A DNA stretch of 64,000 nt from Amycolatopsis albispora (lineage in GTDB: Bacteria; Actinomycetota; Actinomycetes; Mycobacteriales; Pseudonocardiaceae), in the NCBI RefSeq assembly GCF_003312875.1, contig NZ_CP015163.1:8184001-8248000 (forward strand). Reading direction: 5' to 3'. The notes under the pieces were generated by a model. It saw only the letters and a list, made by a program, of their open reading frames with translations, made no database searches and had not been told where the DNA came from. Every line of letters starts with the position of its first letter. Positions within the stretch are counted from its first letter, which is position 1. The position numbers and the translations under genes are program-made. Below are positions 8,952 to 18,236 of the stretch, one piece after another.

Positions 8952-10802
8952 TCAGGTGCCGGGGCAGACGATCTTGGGCTGCGGGTTGTACCGGACGTTC
9001 CGCGGCTCCCGCTTCACCTCGCGCCCGGTGGCCGCGTCACGCAGGACCCGCGTGTCGCTGACCGTGAAGCCCTGCGCACCCGCGCTCGGCTGGCAGTTCT
9101 CCGCCGGGCCCTGCTTCTCCTGCGGCTCGGTGAAGCTGTGCCGCTCACCCGGCACCGACTCCACGTTGTACCGCTTGGTGCCCCACAGCTTCACCGTGAT
9201 CGACGACGGGGTCCACACGGTCTGGATGGCCACACCGGTCTCGCTGTCGTTGGTGAACTTCAGGTCGATCACGCTGCCGCCGCTGTGGTTCTGGAACACC
9301 GTCGCCTCGCGGGCCGGCGGGTAGCGGCTGATGTAGTAGCTGTGCTCCTTGTGCCCCGCGTCCTTCATGCCCGCGAAGTAGTACGCGTTGTACAGCGTGG
9401 TGGCGAACTGCGAAATGCCGCCGCCGACCTCGCGGCCCGGCGCGCCGTCGGAGATCACGCCCGCCTCGACGTAACCCTGCGCCTTCGTGCGCGGGCCGGT
9501 GAACCCGTTGAGGCTGAACGTGTCGCCCGGCTTGACGATGGCGCCGTTGACCTTGTCGGCCACCACCCGGATGTTCACGCCGGAATCCGCCGCGAAGCCC
9601 TTGGTGGTGAACTCGCCGATCACCTCTTTGATGCCGAGCTTGTTCGCCTCTTCGGTGGTGACCTTGGCCGGCTTGTTCTCGTAGACCGCCTTCACCTCGC
9701 GCACCTGGGGCTGCTTGAGCACCTCGGGCAGCGGCACCAGCGTCGGCTCCCAGTTGATCTTCTTGCCGTCCTCGGACGGGTGCACGGTCGGCTTGCCGCC
9801 CTCGAAGACGATCTCCGCGTCGCGCCCCTCCTTCTCGGTGGAGGCGAGCTGCGGACCGGCGGCCTCGGCGAACTTGCCGTTGTCGATCTTCGGTACCAGC
9901 GCGCCGTCCTCGGCCACCTCGAAGGTGATCACCTTGCCGATGTCCTCCGGCGGGACCTTCGCGTCCTTGCCCTCGCCCTTGACCGTCACCGGCCCGGACA
10001 CCGCGGGCTTGGCGAACTGCTCCAGCGCCGCGCGCACGCTCTCCGGCGTGGACTTCACCGGGGTCAGCCCCACCGGCAGCTCCAGCACCTGGCCCGACGC
10101 CCACTGCGACAGCAGCAGCTGCGACGCGGCCGGCACGTCGAGCGCCTGGCCCGGCTTCGGGTCCACCGGCACCGGCGTCGCGCCGTCGAAGGTGATCGTG
10201 CCCTCGGCGGGCCCGCGGTCGACCTGGGCCCGCAGCCCGTCCATCGCGGTGGCCAGGGTGGCCTGGTCGGCGTTGGTGGCCAGCCCGGTCTCACGGGTGG
10301 TGAAGAAGGAGGCGATCCGCGCGAACGGGTTCAGCGGCTGCTCACCGGCGCGGTCCAGGGTGGCGGGCCAGTCCAGGATCAGCCCGGTCTCGCGCGGGTC
10401 GAGCGTGTGCTCGACGTCGCCGGCCCGGACCCGCACCGGCTGGTTCAGCCGCGGTTCGAGCTGCTGGCGCAGCTCCTGCTCGGCGTTCTCCCGGCTCATG
10501 CCGCCGACGTCGACCCCGGCCACGGTCACGCCACGCGGCACGTCACCGGAGTTGATCAGCAGGTCGGCACCGTAGAGCACCACGAACGCGCCGAGCACGG
10601 CCCCGGCGATCAGCCCGCCGCGCTTGAGCTTGCGCTTGCGGTCGTCACCGGCGTCCGGCTCCTCCGGGGGGATGGGGTGCACGAACGCGGTCTGCGTGCC
10701 GAAGGCGTCGGTCTGCTCGGGATCGGTGAGCTGGCCGGAGACCGCGGGGAACACGTCGGTCTCCTCGGTCCGGGAACCGGGCCACTGACTGTCTTGCGGC
10801 AA
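8952..10802 (-). CDS. VanW-domain, membrane-anchored peptidoglycan-binding-like protein
   Basis: Probably a cell-envelope protein, 616 residues. After an acidic cytoplasmic N-terminus (about 60 residues) and a KRKLKRGG stop-transfer, one membrane helix (GLIAGAVLGAFVVLYGADLL) is followed by two repeats of the YoaR-type peptidoglycan-binding fold, each with an L/V-D-P/V pattern. The VanW domain then covers about 430-560 (FNGFTGPRTKAQGY, GGGISQFATTLYNAYYFAG). The start is TTG at 10800-10802, preceded by AGGAG at 7 nt; no ATG or GTG fits. Resistance is not implied: most VanW proteins have no known function. Divergent from the PHP gene. Confidence 0.85.
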   Translation of the reverse strand: MPQDSQWPGSRTEETDVFPAVSGQLTDPEQTDAFGTQTAFVHPIPPEEPDAGDDRKRKLKRGGLIAGAVLGAFVVLYGADLLINSGDVPRGVTVAGVDVGGMSRENAEQELRQQLEPRLNQPVRVRAGDVEHTLDPRETGLILDWPATLDRAGEQPLNPFARIASFFTTRETGLATNADQATLATAMDGLRAQVDRGPAEGTITFDGATPVPVDPKPGQALDVPAASQLLLSQWASGQVLELPVGLTPVKSTPESVRAALEQFAKPAVSGPVTVKGEGKDAKVPPEDIGKVITFEVAEDGALVPKIDNGKFAEAAGPQLASTEKEGRDAEIVFEGGKPTVHPSEDGKKINWEPTLVPLPEVLKQPQVREVKAVYENKPAKVTTEEANKLGIKEVIGEFTTKGFAADSGVNIRVVADKVNGAIVKPGDTFSLNGFTGPRTKAQGYVEAGVISDGAPGREVGGGISQFATTLYNAYYFAGMKDAGHKEHSYYISRYPPAREATVFQNHSGGSVIDLKFTNDSETGVAIQTVWTPSSITVKLWGTKRYNVESVPGERHSFTEPQEKQGPAENCQPSAGAQGFTVSDTRVLRDAATGREVKREPRNVRYNPQPKIVCPGT

Positions 10803-10922
10803 GACTTCGCTCCTGTTCGCGATGGCGCCGTCGGAAACTGGGCGTCCACCACAAGATACGTGGCTGCACCGTGGTGACTTCGCCTCACCCTGGTGTGGGA
10901 GGTGATCCGGCAGAATCAGCGC

Positions 10923-11927
10923 ATGGAACCTGCCAGGGCACTGCGTGACATCGCCTACGAACTGGAGAAGCGCGGGGAGCCCACCTACCGGGTCCGCGCC
11001 TTCCGCAACGCGGCCTCGGTGGTGGCCAAGCTCACCCCGGAACGGCTCGCCGAGCTGGCGCGCACCGGCAGGCTGACCGCGCTCAAGGGCATCGGCACCG
11101 CGACCGCGTCGGTGATCGAGGACGTCCTGGCCGGGAACGTGCCCGAGTACCTGCGCAAGGTCGAGGCGGAGGAGGCGCCCGAGCTGCCGGACGGTGGTGC
11201 GCTGCTGCCCGCGCTGCGCGGGGACTGCCACACGCATTCGGACTGGTCGGACGGCGGCAGCCCGATCGCCGAGATGGCCGAGGCGGCCAGGGCGCTCGGC
11301 CACGAATGGATGGTGCTCACCGACCACTCACCGCGGCTGCGGGTGGCGAACGGGCTGTCCGCGGAACGGCTGAGCCAGCAGCTGGTGGTGGTGGCCGAGC
11401 TGAACCGGGAACTGGCGCCGTTCCGCGTGCTCACCGGCATCGAGGTGGACATCCTGCTCGACGGCGCGCTCGACCAGGACGAGGACCTGCTGTGGGAGCT
11501 GGACTTCGTGGTCGCCAGCGTGCACTCGGAGCTGCGCATGCCGCGCCAGGAGATGACCGCCCGCATGCTCGCGGCGGTGGCGAACCCGCGGGTCAACGTG
11601 CTCGGGCACTGCACCGGGCGCAAGGTGGCCGGCCGCAACCGGCCCGAGTCGGAGTTCGACGCGGAGAAGGTGTTCGAGGCCTGCCGTGACAACGGTGTCG
11701 CGATCGAGATCAACTCGCGCGTGGACCGGCTGGATCCGCCGAAACGCCTGCTCAAGCAGGCTGTCGAGGTCGGCTGCGAGTTCGCGATCGACAGCGACGC
11801 CCACGCGCCGGGGCAGCTGGCGTGGAAGGCGTACGGCTGCGCGCGGGCACTGGAGTGCGGGGTCGGCATCGAGCAGGTGATCAACACGCGCACCGCCGAC
11901 GACCTGCTGGCCTGGCGGGGGTATTGA
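10923..11927 (+). CDS. PHP-domain metal-dependent phosphoesterase with N-terminal helix-hairpin-helix (PolX C-terminal-like)
   Basis: The 334-residue product combines a helix-hairpin-helix segment (residues about 1-85, LKGIGTATASVIEDV) with a PHP phosphoesterase domain. Metal ligands are visible in DCHTHSDWSDG, LTDHS, GIEVDI, VASVHS, GHCTGR and DSDAHAPGQL. It corresponds to the C-terminal nuclease half of PolX-type repair polymerases plus a short HhH, with the polymerase palm absent. A role in 3'-end processing or nucleotide hydrolysis is inferred. The ATG at 10923 is where the conserved helix begins (MEPARALRDIAYEL); a GTG at 10893 is in frame but adds non-conserved residues. Confidence 0.85.
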   Translation: MEPARALRDIAYELEKRGEPTYRVRAFRNAASVVAKLTPERLAELARTGRLTALKGIGTATASVIEDVLAGNVPEYLRKVEAEEAPELPDGGALLPALRGDCHTHSDWSDGGSPIAEMAEAARALGHEWMVLTDHSPRLRVANGLSAERLSQQLVVVAELNRELAPFRVLTGIEVDILLDGALDQDEDLLWELDFVVASVHSELRMPRQEMTARMLAAVANPRVNVLGHCTGRKVAGRNRPESEFDAEKVFEACRDNGVAIEINSRVDRLDPPKRLLKQAVEVGCEFAIDSDAHAPGQLAWKAYGCARALECGVGIEQVINTRTADDLLAWRGY

Positions 11928-12131
11928 ACTGCCACGCCTTCGGCGCGACCTCTGGGATGGTGAGGGCGAAGGGGGCCTAGCGGCGGTATTGAATTGCCGC
12001 GCCTTCGGCGCGGCGCAGAGGTCGCTTTTGAGCCGGTCGTTGGAGGACAGAATCCGAGCCCGCTGGGGCGGTCTCGAATTCCGCCCTCCAACGACCGGCG
12101 CGACCTCTGGGATGGTGGGCGCGAAGGGGGC
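11921..12131. repeat. Intergenic repeat patch: two direct-repeat pairs and a 15-bp hairpin
   Basis: A 27-bp unit at 11921-11947, which includes the end of the PHP gene, recurs at 11986-12012 with two changes. A 35-bp unit at 11942-11976 (starting GGCGCGACCTCTGGGATGGT) recurs at 12097-12131 with two changes. Arms 12032-12046 and 12085-12099 form a perfect 15-bp inverted repeat with a 38-nt loop, and GCGACCTCTG also occurs inverted at 12016-12025. It lies between convergent genes, so termination is likely, but the shuffled direct repeats suggest local duplication. Confidence 0.7.
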
Positions 12132-12721
12132 TACCGTCGCCCGGCGAACATTCGCATCACCTCGGTCAGCACGCCGACCGGGATGCTCGGATCGATGGCG
12201 CGCTGCACGCCGAGCCCGATGCCCAGGCTGAGCAGCGCGGTCGCGCAGTCCTCGGCCGGCATGGGCAGCTTGATGCCGTACTGCTCGGTGTGCGTGGTCA
12301 GCACGCCGGTGATGGTGTCGCGGATGGCCTTGTCGCGGATCGCCAGCTCGTCACGCAGGCGCGGGTCGCGGCGCACGTTGGTGGCGAACTCCACCTCCAG
12401 CGCGGTCCACGCCTGGTCGCCGATGCTGCGCTCGGCCCAGCGCTGGAAGGCGTCGAACAACGCGTCCAGCTCGGTCACGCCGTCGAGCGAGGCGGCCAGC
12501 TGCTCGGCCTGCTCGGCGTGGATCGCGTCGAGCACGGCCAGGCACAGCTCGTCCTTGTTGCGGAAGTTCGAATAGACCGCGCCCTTGGAGTACCCGGCTT
12601 CGTCGGCCACCTTCTCCAAGGAGGTCGCCGTGTACCCCTCGCGCAGGAACAGGTCTTTCGCGCCGGCGATCAGCTGCTCGCGGGTGCGGGCCTGGCTTTC
12701 CGCGCGGGTGAGTCGGGGCAT
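12131..12721 (-). CDS. TetR/AcrR-family transcriptional regulator
   Basis: Dimeric repressor, 196 residues. The helix-turn-helix covers about residues 12-58 (LIAGAKDLFLREGYTATSLE, AGYSKGAVYSNFRNKDEL), followed by a tetracyclin-repressor-like C-terminal domain. It lies 68 bp downstream of the reductase gene on the same strand, so it may be co-transcribed, although a second TetR gene is already upstream in that run. Its 3' end abuts the repeat patch. Ligand unknown. Confidence 0.88.
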   Translation of the reverse strand: MPRLTRAESQARTREQLIAGAKDLFLREGYTATSLEKVADEAGYSKGAVYSNFRNKDELCLAVLDAIHAEQAEQLAASLDGVTELDALFDAFQRWAERSIGDQAWTALEVEFATNVRRDPRLRDELAIRDKAIRDTITGVLTTHTEQYGIKLPMPAEDCATALLSLGIGLGVQRAIDPSIPVGVLTEVMRMFAGRR

Positions 12722-12789
12722 GGCCTCAGCCTAGGTGTTCGCCGTGGCGCGGACCGGGATTTCGGAATTCGACCCGGCCGGCTACCGGA

Positions 12790-13959
12790 TCAGTTGCGCA
12801 CCACCCGGAACACGATCCCCGCGTCGACCAGCCGCTTCACCAGCGCGTCGCCCATCGCCACGGCCGTCGTGAGCTGGCCGGACACCGCGGGCAGGTCGTC
12901 CAGTGCCAGGCACATCGCCGATTCGCCGAGCATCTTCGCGGTCTCGTCGTAACCGGGGTCGCCGCCCGCCACCTCGGTGACCACCCGGCGGCCACCGCCG
13001 GAGCCGTGGAAGCGGACCTTGAACCACGACCGCGCCCGCTTCTCCTCGTCGGGCCCGCTGCCCGGGTTGACCAGCTTGATCAGCGCCCGGCGCGTCGGCG
13101 GCACCTGCGCGAGCGCGAACACCGCGCCCAGCCCGGCCGCCCCGGCGGCCACCGTCGGCAGCCGCTTCACCGACATGAACTGGCGGTAGGTGAAGTCCGG
13201 CCCGTACTCGTCCAGCTCGGCCGCCGACCGGGCGACGATCCGCGGGTCGATGGTCGGCATCGGCACCGCCCACCGGCCGGTTTCCGCGTCGCGGTGCGGG
13301 ACGCCGAGCACGGTGCGAGCGCGCCTGCTGGTCGGCCCGCCCTCGGTTTTGGCGCGCTGCTTGGCGATCTGCGTCATTTCGAACAACCGGGAGAACACCG
13401 TGATCGCGGAGGCGAAGGTGCCGCCGGAGAACATCGCCCCGGCCCGGACGTACCCGCTCAGCTCGATCTTCGAGTCACGCGGCAGCTTCTGCACGGTGTA
13501 CAGCGCGCCGAGGTCGTAGGGGATCGAGTCGAACCCGCACGCGTGCACCAGCCGCGCGCCGGTTTCCCTGGCTCGCCGGTCGTACCGCAGGTACATGCGG
13601 TCGACGAACTCCGGCTCCCCGGTCAGGTCGGCGTAGGCGGTGCCGTGCTCGGCACACGCGGCGACCAGCGGCTCGCCGTACTCCAGGTAGGGCCCGACCG
13701 TGGTGGCGACCACGCGGCTGGCGGCGGCCACCGCGGCCAGCGACTCCGCGTCACCGATGTCGGCGTGCAGCAACGGCGTGTCCGCCCAGCGCGGATCGAT
13801 CGCGGCGAGCTTGCCGCGCACCGACTCCAGCTTCGCGCGGTTGCGCCCGGCCAGCGCGAGGCGGAAGCCCGGCGGCGCGTGGCGCGCCAGGTACTCGGCG
13901 GTCAGCGCCCCGGTGAAGCCGGTGGCGCCGAACAGGGTCACGTCGTGCCGGCGGTCCAT
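12790..13959 (-). CDS. Saccharopine dehydrogenase-like NAD(P)-binding reductase (trans-acting enoyl reductase family)
   Basis: Product of 389 residues with a Rossmann start (VTLFGATGFTGALTAEYLAR) and the family segments GPYLEYGEPLVAACAEHGT, YADLTGE and ACGFDSIPYDLGAL. The mycobacterial relatives reduce enoyl double bonds on polyketide or phthiocerol chains or act on lipid precursors; saccharopine itself is unlikely to be the substrate. It starts at ATG 13959 after AAAGGG, only 10 bp downstream of a TetR gene on the same strand, so the pair is probably one operon. The exact reaction is unknown. Confidence 0.82.
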   Translation of the reverse strand: MDRRHDVTLFGATGFTGALTAEYLARHAPPGFRLALAGRNRAKLESVRGKLAAIDPRWADTPLLHADIGDAESLAAVAAASRVVATTVGPYLEYGEPLVAACAEHGTAYADLTGEPEFVDRMYLRYDRRARETGARLVHACGFDSIPYDLGALYTVQKLPRDSKIELSGYVRAGAMFSGGTFASAITVFSRLFEMTQIAKQRAKTEGGPTSRRARTVLGVPHRDAETGRWAVPMPTIDPRIVARSAAELDEYGPDFTYRQFMSVKRLPTVAAGAAGLGAVFALAQVPPTRRALIKLVNPGSGPDEEKRARSWFKVRFHGSGGGRRVVTEVAGGDPGYDETAKMLGESAMCLALDDLPAVSGQLTTAVAMGDALVKRLVDAGIVFRVVRN

Positions 13960-13969
13960 CGGAACCCTT

Positions 13970-14674
13970 TCAGTCGTGTTCGGACAGCAGTCGCAGGGTC
14001 CGCTCGCTGACCACGACCGGCCGGTCGGGGTCGAGCACGATGCCCTCGGTGCGCAGCGCGCCGTCGATCGCGCTCCACAGCAGCACGGTGAGGTACTCGG
14101 TCAGGCTCTCGCGGCTCATCGTGCGGCGTTCCAGCCACCACTCGGTGGCGGCTTCGACCGCACCGACGATGCCGTGCGCCCACACCTCGGCGCCACCGCT
14201 GTCCGCCTTCCGTGCGCGCAGTTCGTCGGTGAAGATGGTGGCGATCACCGCGGCGAGCACCTTCTTGTCCTCGGCCACCGGGTCGGCGCCGTCGCCGAGT
14301 TCGAGCCGCCGCCGTGAGCCGAGGAAGCGGAACACCTGCGGGTGCTCGTCGACCAGCCCCAGATAGGCCTCCAGCGCCTGCCGCACCCGCCGGTGGATCG
14401 GCGCGGGCTCGGTCAGCGCGGGTTCGAGCCGCTCCCACAGCATGCGCGAGGTGCGGTCCACGATCGCGTTGAACAGCTCGGCCTTGTCCGCGAAGTGCCG
14501 GTACAGCCGGGGTTTCGACACACCGGCCGCCGCGGCGATCTCGGCCATGCCCACCCGCGGCCCGTGCTCGGCCAGCGCGGCGAAGGCGGCGTCGACGAAC
14601 TCCGCGCGCCGGGCCACGCGGTGCGCGCGCCAGCGCTCCGACCGGCCGTCGACCCGGTTGACACCCTCCGGCAT
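13970..14674 (-). CDS. TetR-family regulator, operonic with the reductase and divergent from an SDR
   Basis: Regulator of 234 residues. Helix-turn-helix at about 20-65 (VGMAEIAAAAGVSKPRLYRH, FADKAELFNAI), then a C-terminal helical domain with WWLERRTMSRESLTEYL. The 72-bp divergent gap to the SDR gene holds the direct repeat CAGGTAACAGGTACC at 14691-14705, a reasonable site for self-regulation and SDR control. MPEGVNRVDGRS is a variable N-terminal tail. It probably controls the flanking reductase and SDR genes; the ligand could be a fatty acyl or steroid compound, but this is inference. Confidence 0.85.
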   Translation of the reverse strand: MPEGVNRVDGRSERWRAHRVARRAEFVDAAFAALAEHGPRVGMAEIAAAAGVSKPRLYRHFADKAELFNAIVDRTSRMLWERLEPALTEPAPIHRRVRQALEAYLGLVDEHPQVFRFLGSRRRLELGDGADPVAEDKKVLAAVIATIFTDELRARKADSGGAEVWAHGIVGAVEAATEWWLERRTMSRESLTEYLTVLLWSAIDGALRTEGIVLDPDRPVVVSERTLRLLSEHD

Positions 14675-14746
14675 GCCTTGGATAGTACTTCAGGTAACAG
14701 GTACCGGCAGTATCCGATAACCGCCTCCGGCGAGAAGGAGCACGTC

Positions 14747-15562
14747 ATGCGCCAGTTCGCGGGCAAGGTCGCGGTGATCACCGGTGCGGGCTCGGGCATC
14801 GGCCGCGCCCTCGCGCTGAACCTGGCCGCCCGCGGGGCCCGCCTCGCGGTGTCCGATGTGGACACGGCACGCGCGGCGGAAACGGCGGCGCTGTGCGAAA
14901 AGGCCGGTGCCGAGGCGCGGTCCTACGTGCTCGACGTGGCCGACCGCCAGGCCGTGCTCGAGCACGCCGACGCGGTGCGCGGCGACTTCGGCCGGGTCAA
15001 CCTGGTGGTGAACAACGCGGGCGTGGCGCTGATGTCCGACTTCGCCACGATGAGCTGGGAGGACCTCGACTGGATCGTCGGGGTCAACTTCTGGGGCGTG
15101 GTCCACGGCAGCAAGGCGTTCCTGCCGCACCTGATCGAATCCGGCGACGGTCACCTGGTCAACATCTCCAGCGTGTTCGGCCTGATCGCGGTGCCGACGC
15201 AGTCGGCGTACAACGCCACGAAGTTCGCCGTGCGCGGGGTGACCGAGGCGCTGCGCCAGGAAATGCGCCTCGCCGGGCACCCGGTCGGCGTGAGCTGCGT
15301 GCACCCTGGCGGCATCAAGACCAACATCGCCCGTGACGCCCGTGGGGTGCCCGACGACGACCCCGAGGGGGCCGCGAAGCGGTTCGACCGCATCGCGGGC
15401 ACCACCCCGGAGTCGGCCGCGCGCACCATCGTCCGCGGGGTGCAGCGCGACCAGGCGAAAATCCTGGTCGGCCCGGACGCCTACCTGCTCGACGCCCTGC
15501 CCCGCGTGCTGGGCTCGGCCTACCAGCGCCTCGTCAGCGCGGTGGCCAAGCGCGCGCTCTGA
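14747..15562 (+). CDS. Short-chain dehydrogenase/reductase
   Basis: NAD(P)-dependent oxidoreductase of 271 residues. Cofactor motif TGAGSGIGRALA, NNAGVAL, catalytic Ser in NISSVFG and YNATK are all present. The C-terminal extension (about 200-271, with PRVLGSAYQRLVSAVAKRAL) is typical of classical SDRs near TetR genes that act on lipophilic alcohols. The ATG at 14747 follows GAGAAGGAG, giving a strong start. Divergent from the TetR gene; likely regulated by it. Substrate not determinable. Confidence 0.88.
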   Translation: MRQFAGKVAVITGAGSGIGRALALNLAARGARLAVSDVDTARAAETAALCEKAGAEARSYVLDVADRQAVLEHADAVRGDFGRVNLVVNNAGVALMSDFATMSWEDLDWIVGVNFWGVVHGSKAFLPHLIESGDGHLVNISSVFGLIAVPTQSAYNATKFAVRGVTEALRQEMRLAGHPVGVSCVHPGGIKTNIARDARGVPDDDPEGAAKRFDRIAGTTPESAARTIVRGVQRDQAKILVGPDAYLLDALPRVLGSAYQRLVSAVAKRAL

Positions 15563-15566
15563 GCCC

Positions 15567-15830
15567 TCAGCGCGGGTGGTTGACCCACAGTTCCCAGCGC
15601 GGCGGGTTGCCCATCCAGAAACAGCGGAAGGTCAGCCCCGGCTTGCTGAACTGCAGGTGCCGCCCGGCCTGCTGGCAGGACAACTCGTTGGGATGGGTGG
15701 AATCCCAGTTCGATGGGCTCATCGGTGCGTGCACCGGTGGTGCCTGCCCGGCACCGGCCGCCGGCGCGGTCGCGAACAGTCCGGCCACCACCAGTGCGGT
15801 GGCGCTCAATCTCCACAAGGTGTTCTTCAT
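15567..15830 (-). CDS. Small secreted protein with one predicted disulfide
   Basis: An 87-residue protein with a classical signal peptide (MKNTLWRLSATALVVAGLFA, probably cleaved near ATAPAAGAG). The mature part of about 60 residues contains just two cysteines (ELSCQQAG and FRCFW) and is rich in Trp and Pro, ending WELWVNHPR. A GGGGGTAAG ribosome binding site lies upstream of ATG 15830. No family is recognised. It converges on the SDR gene with a 4-bp gap. Confidence 0.65.
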   Translation of the reverse strand: MKNTLWRLSATALVVAGLFATAPAAGAGQAPPVHAPMSPSNWDSTHPNELSCQQAGRHLQFSKPGLTFRCFWMGNPPRWELWVNHPR

Positions 15831-16029
15831 CCGGCTTACCCCCAGTCGGTTGGACGGCCGAAACTAGCCCGTTTGTCCCGTTCGGGCCACCGGTTTGCCG
15901 GAATGCGGGCTTGTCCGCGCTCCTCGCCGCGTGCTGGAGTTGAGGTGCCCTCAGCGTCACTCGCCGACTGATCCGATCAATATCCGGGTTTGTGCGGTCT
16001 TCCTCTAGATCTGACCCGTCGTCGTGCGG

Positions 16030-16043
16030 TATACATCGGATGT
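16030..16043 (+). promoter_or_regulatory. Putative -10 box overlapping a palindromic GntR operator
   Basis: TATACA at 16030-16035 resembles a -10 hexamer and is overlapped by the perfect palindrome ACATCGGATGT (16033-16043), 17 bp before the first fucose-pathway gene. A 10/11 match, ACCTCGGATGT, lies in the GntR/aldo-keto reductase intergenic region. The overlap would fit repression by the GntR protein at 22551-23243. Confidence 0.5.
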
Positions 16044-16059
16044 CTGCTCGAGGAAGGAA

Positions 16060-16938
16060 ATGCCTGTGCAGCTGCTGCGCCTCGGTGAGCCCGGAGCCGA
16101 ACGGCCCTTCGCCCGTACGGCGAATTCCGCGAATTCGGCGGAGGGTGTTCTGCACGACCTGAGCCCGCTCACCGCCGACATCGACGGCGCCTTCCTGGCG
16201 TCCGATGGCCTGGCCAGGGCCCGCGCCGCGGTCGAAGCCGGCGAACTGCCCACGGCCGCGGTCTCCGGGCAGCGGATCGGCCCGCCGATCGCGCGGCCCG
16301 GCAAGGTGGTCTGCGTCGGGCTGAACTACCGCCGTCACGCCGAGGAGACCGGCGCGCCGATCCCGGCGGAACCGGTGCTGTTCATGAAGGCGCCGGACGT
16401 GGTGGTCGGCCCGAACGACCCGGTGCTCATCCCGCGCGGCTCCACGGCCACCGACTGGGAGGTCGAACTCGGCGTGGTGATCGGCCGCACCGCGCGTTAC
16501 CTGGACAGCCCGGCGGACGCGCTCGCGCACGTGGCCGGGTACGCGGTTTCGCACGACGTCACCGAACGCGCCTACCAGTTCGAGCGCGGCGGCACCTGGG
16601 ACAAGGGCAAGTCGTGCGAGAACTTCAACCCGCTCGGGCCGTGGCTGGTGCCCGCCGACGAGGTGCCCGACCCGCAGGACCTGGCGCTTTCGCTGTCGGT
16701 CAACGGGGTGGTGCGGCAGCGGTCCACCACCAAGGACATGATCTTCACCGTCGCCGAGGTGGTGCACTACATCAGCCAGTTCATGGTGCTGCGCCCCGGC
16801 GACCTGATCAACACCGGCACGCCGGAGGGCGTCGCGCTCGGGCAGCCGGAGCCGAAGCCGTACCTGCGGACGGGTGACGTGGTCGAGCTGGGCATCGACG
16901 GGCTCGGCACCCAGCGCCAGGCCGTGGAGCCCGCCTGA
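16060..16938 (+). CDS. Fumarylacetoacetate hydrolase-family protein; likely 2,4-diketo-3-deoxy-L-fuconate hydrolase
   Basis: Product of 292 residues with the FAH fold: [12 protein letters not shown], the metal-binding glutamates in [11 protein letters not shown], and [13 protein letters not shown]. In L-fucose oxidative clusters this family hydrolyses 2,4-diketo-3-deoxy-L-fuconate to pyruvate and L-lactate, the last step. The ATG at 16060 follows GAGGAAGGAA; the upstream start at 16024 lies inside the promoter and is rejected. Its stop overlaps the dehydratase start (TGATG). The assignment rests on family plus context; acylpyruvate hydrolase activity alone is an alternative. Confidence 0.85.
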   Translation: MPVQLLRLGEPGAERPFARTANSANSAEGVLHDLSPLTADIDGAFLASDGLARARAAVEAGELPTAAVSGQRIGPPIARPGKVVCVGLNYRRHAEETGAPIPAEPVLFMKAPDVVVGPNDPVLIPRGSTATDWEVELGVVIGRTARYLDSPADALAHVAGYAVSHDVTERAYQFERGGTWDKGKSCENFNPLGPWLVPADEVPDPQDLALSLSVNGVVRQRSTTKDMIFTVAEVVHYISQFMVLRPGDLINTGTPEGVALGQPEPKPYLRTGDVVELGIDGLGTQRQAVEPA

Positions 16939-18236
16939 TGGCGCGGATCACCGGGATGGAAGTGCTGGACGTGCGGTTCCCCACCTCGCGGGAGCTGGAC
17001 GGCTCGGACGCGATGAACCCGGATCCGGACTATTCGGCGGCCTACGTGGTGCTGCACACCGACGGCGGCCCCGACGGCTACGGCCTGACCTTCACCATCG
17101 GCCGCGGCAACGACGTGCAGGCCGCGGCCATCCAGTCGCTCGAAGGCCAGGTCGTCGGCAAGGCGGTGCCGGAGACCGCGAGCGAGCTGGCCGCGCTGTC
17201 GGCCGCGCTGGTCGGGGATTCGCAGCTGCGCTGGCTCGGCCCGGAGAAGGGCGTGGCGCACATGGCCGTCGGCGCGGTGGTCAACGCCGCCTGGGACCTG
17301 GCGGCCCGGCGCGCCGGGCGTCCACTGTGGAGGATGCTGGCGGAGCTGTCGCCGGAGGAGATCGCCGGGCTGGTCGACTACCGCTACCTCACCGACGCGC
17401 TCACCGAGCAGGAGGCGCTGGACCTGCTGGCCGACGCCGAACCCGGGCGGGCGCGGCGCACGGAACAGTTGCTGGCCAACGGATACCGCGCCTACACCAC
17501 GTCGCCGGGCTGGCTCGGCTACTCCGACGCGAAGCTGGTCCGGCTGGCCAAGCAGGCGGTGGCCGACGGCTTCGACATGATCAAGCTCAAGGTCGGCGGG
17601 AACCTCGAGGACGACATCCGCCGGATGAAGCTGGCCAGGGCCGCCGTCGGCGACGACATCCGCATCGCGGTGGACGCCAACCAGCGCTGGGACGTCGACG
17701 CCGCGGTGCAGTGGATGGCCGCGCTGGCCCCGTTCGACCCGTACTGGATCGAGGAACCCACCTCGCCGGACGACGTGCTCGGGCACCAGGCCATCGCCGA
17801 GCGCATCGCGCCGATCCGGGTGGCCACCGGCGAGCACGTGCCGAACCGCGTGGTGTTCAAGCAACTGCTGCAGGCCAGGGCGATCTCGGTGCTGCAACTG
17901 GACGCGAGCCGGGTCGGCGGGGTCAACGAGAACGTGGCGATCCTGTTGCTGGCGGCCAAGTTCGGCGTGCCGGTCTGCCCGCACGCCGGCGGGGTCGGGC
18001 TGTGCGAGCTGGTCCGGCACCTGGCCATGTTCGACTTCGTCGCGGTCTCCGGCACCGAGGCGGACCGGTCCATCGAATGGGTGGACCACCTGCACGAGCA
18101 CTTCACCGATCCGGCGAAGGTGCGCGCGGGACGCTACCTGGCGCCGCTGGAACCGGGCTTCTCCGCCCGGATGCACGACGCCACGCTCCGGCGGTTCCGC
18201 TTCCCGGACGGTCCTGAGTGGACGGAGGGCGGATGA
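16938..18236 (+). CDS. L-fuconate dehydratase (enolase superfamily)
   Basis: Dehydrates L-fuconate to 2-keto-3-deoxy-L-fuconate. The 432-residue length and the N-terminal signature [20 protein letters not shown] are characteristic of this enzyme rather than generic mandelate racemases. Catalytic and Mg ligands fall in register with the characterised Xanthomonas enzyme: K216 and K218 (IKLKVGG), D246 (VDANQRWD), E272 (IEEPT), E299 (TGEHV) and H349 (CPHAGG). Coupled to both neighbours by overlapping stop/start codons. L-galactonate may also be accepted. Confidence 0.92.
   Translation: MARITGMEVLDVRFPTSRELDGSDAMNPDPDYSAAYVVLHTDGGPDGYGLTFTIGRGNDVQAAAIQSLEGQVVGKAVPETASELAALSAALVGDSQLRWLGPEKGVAHMAVGAVVNAAWDLAARRAGRPLWRMLAELSPEEIAGLVDYRYLTDALTEQEALDLLADAEPGRARRTEQLLANGYRAYTTSPGWLGYSDAKLVRLAKQAVADGFDMIKLKVGGNLEDDIRRMKLARAAVGDDIRIAVDANQRWDVDAAVQWMAALAPFDPYWIEEPTSPDDVLGHQAIAERIAPIRVATGEHVPNRVVFKQLLQARAISVLQLDASRVGGVNENVAILLLAAKFGVPVCPHAGGVGLCELVRHLAMFDFVAVSGTEADRSIEWVDHLHEHFTDPAKVRAGRYLAPLEPGFSARMHDATLRRFRFPDGPEWTEGG

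Noticed and set aside
8952..10802. VanW-domain protein as a glycopeptide resistance gene
   Set aside because: No vanHAX or vanRS genes are present, and VanW domains are widespread without any resistance role.
9138..10877. A 579-codon plus-strand frame
   Set aside because: It is antisense to the VanW-domain gene with a typical Arg/Leu/His shadow composition.
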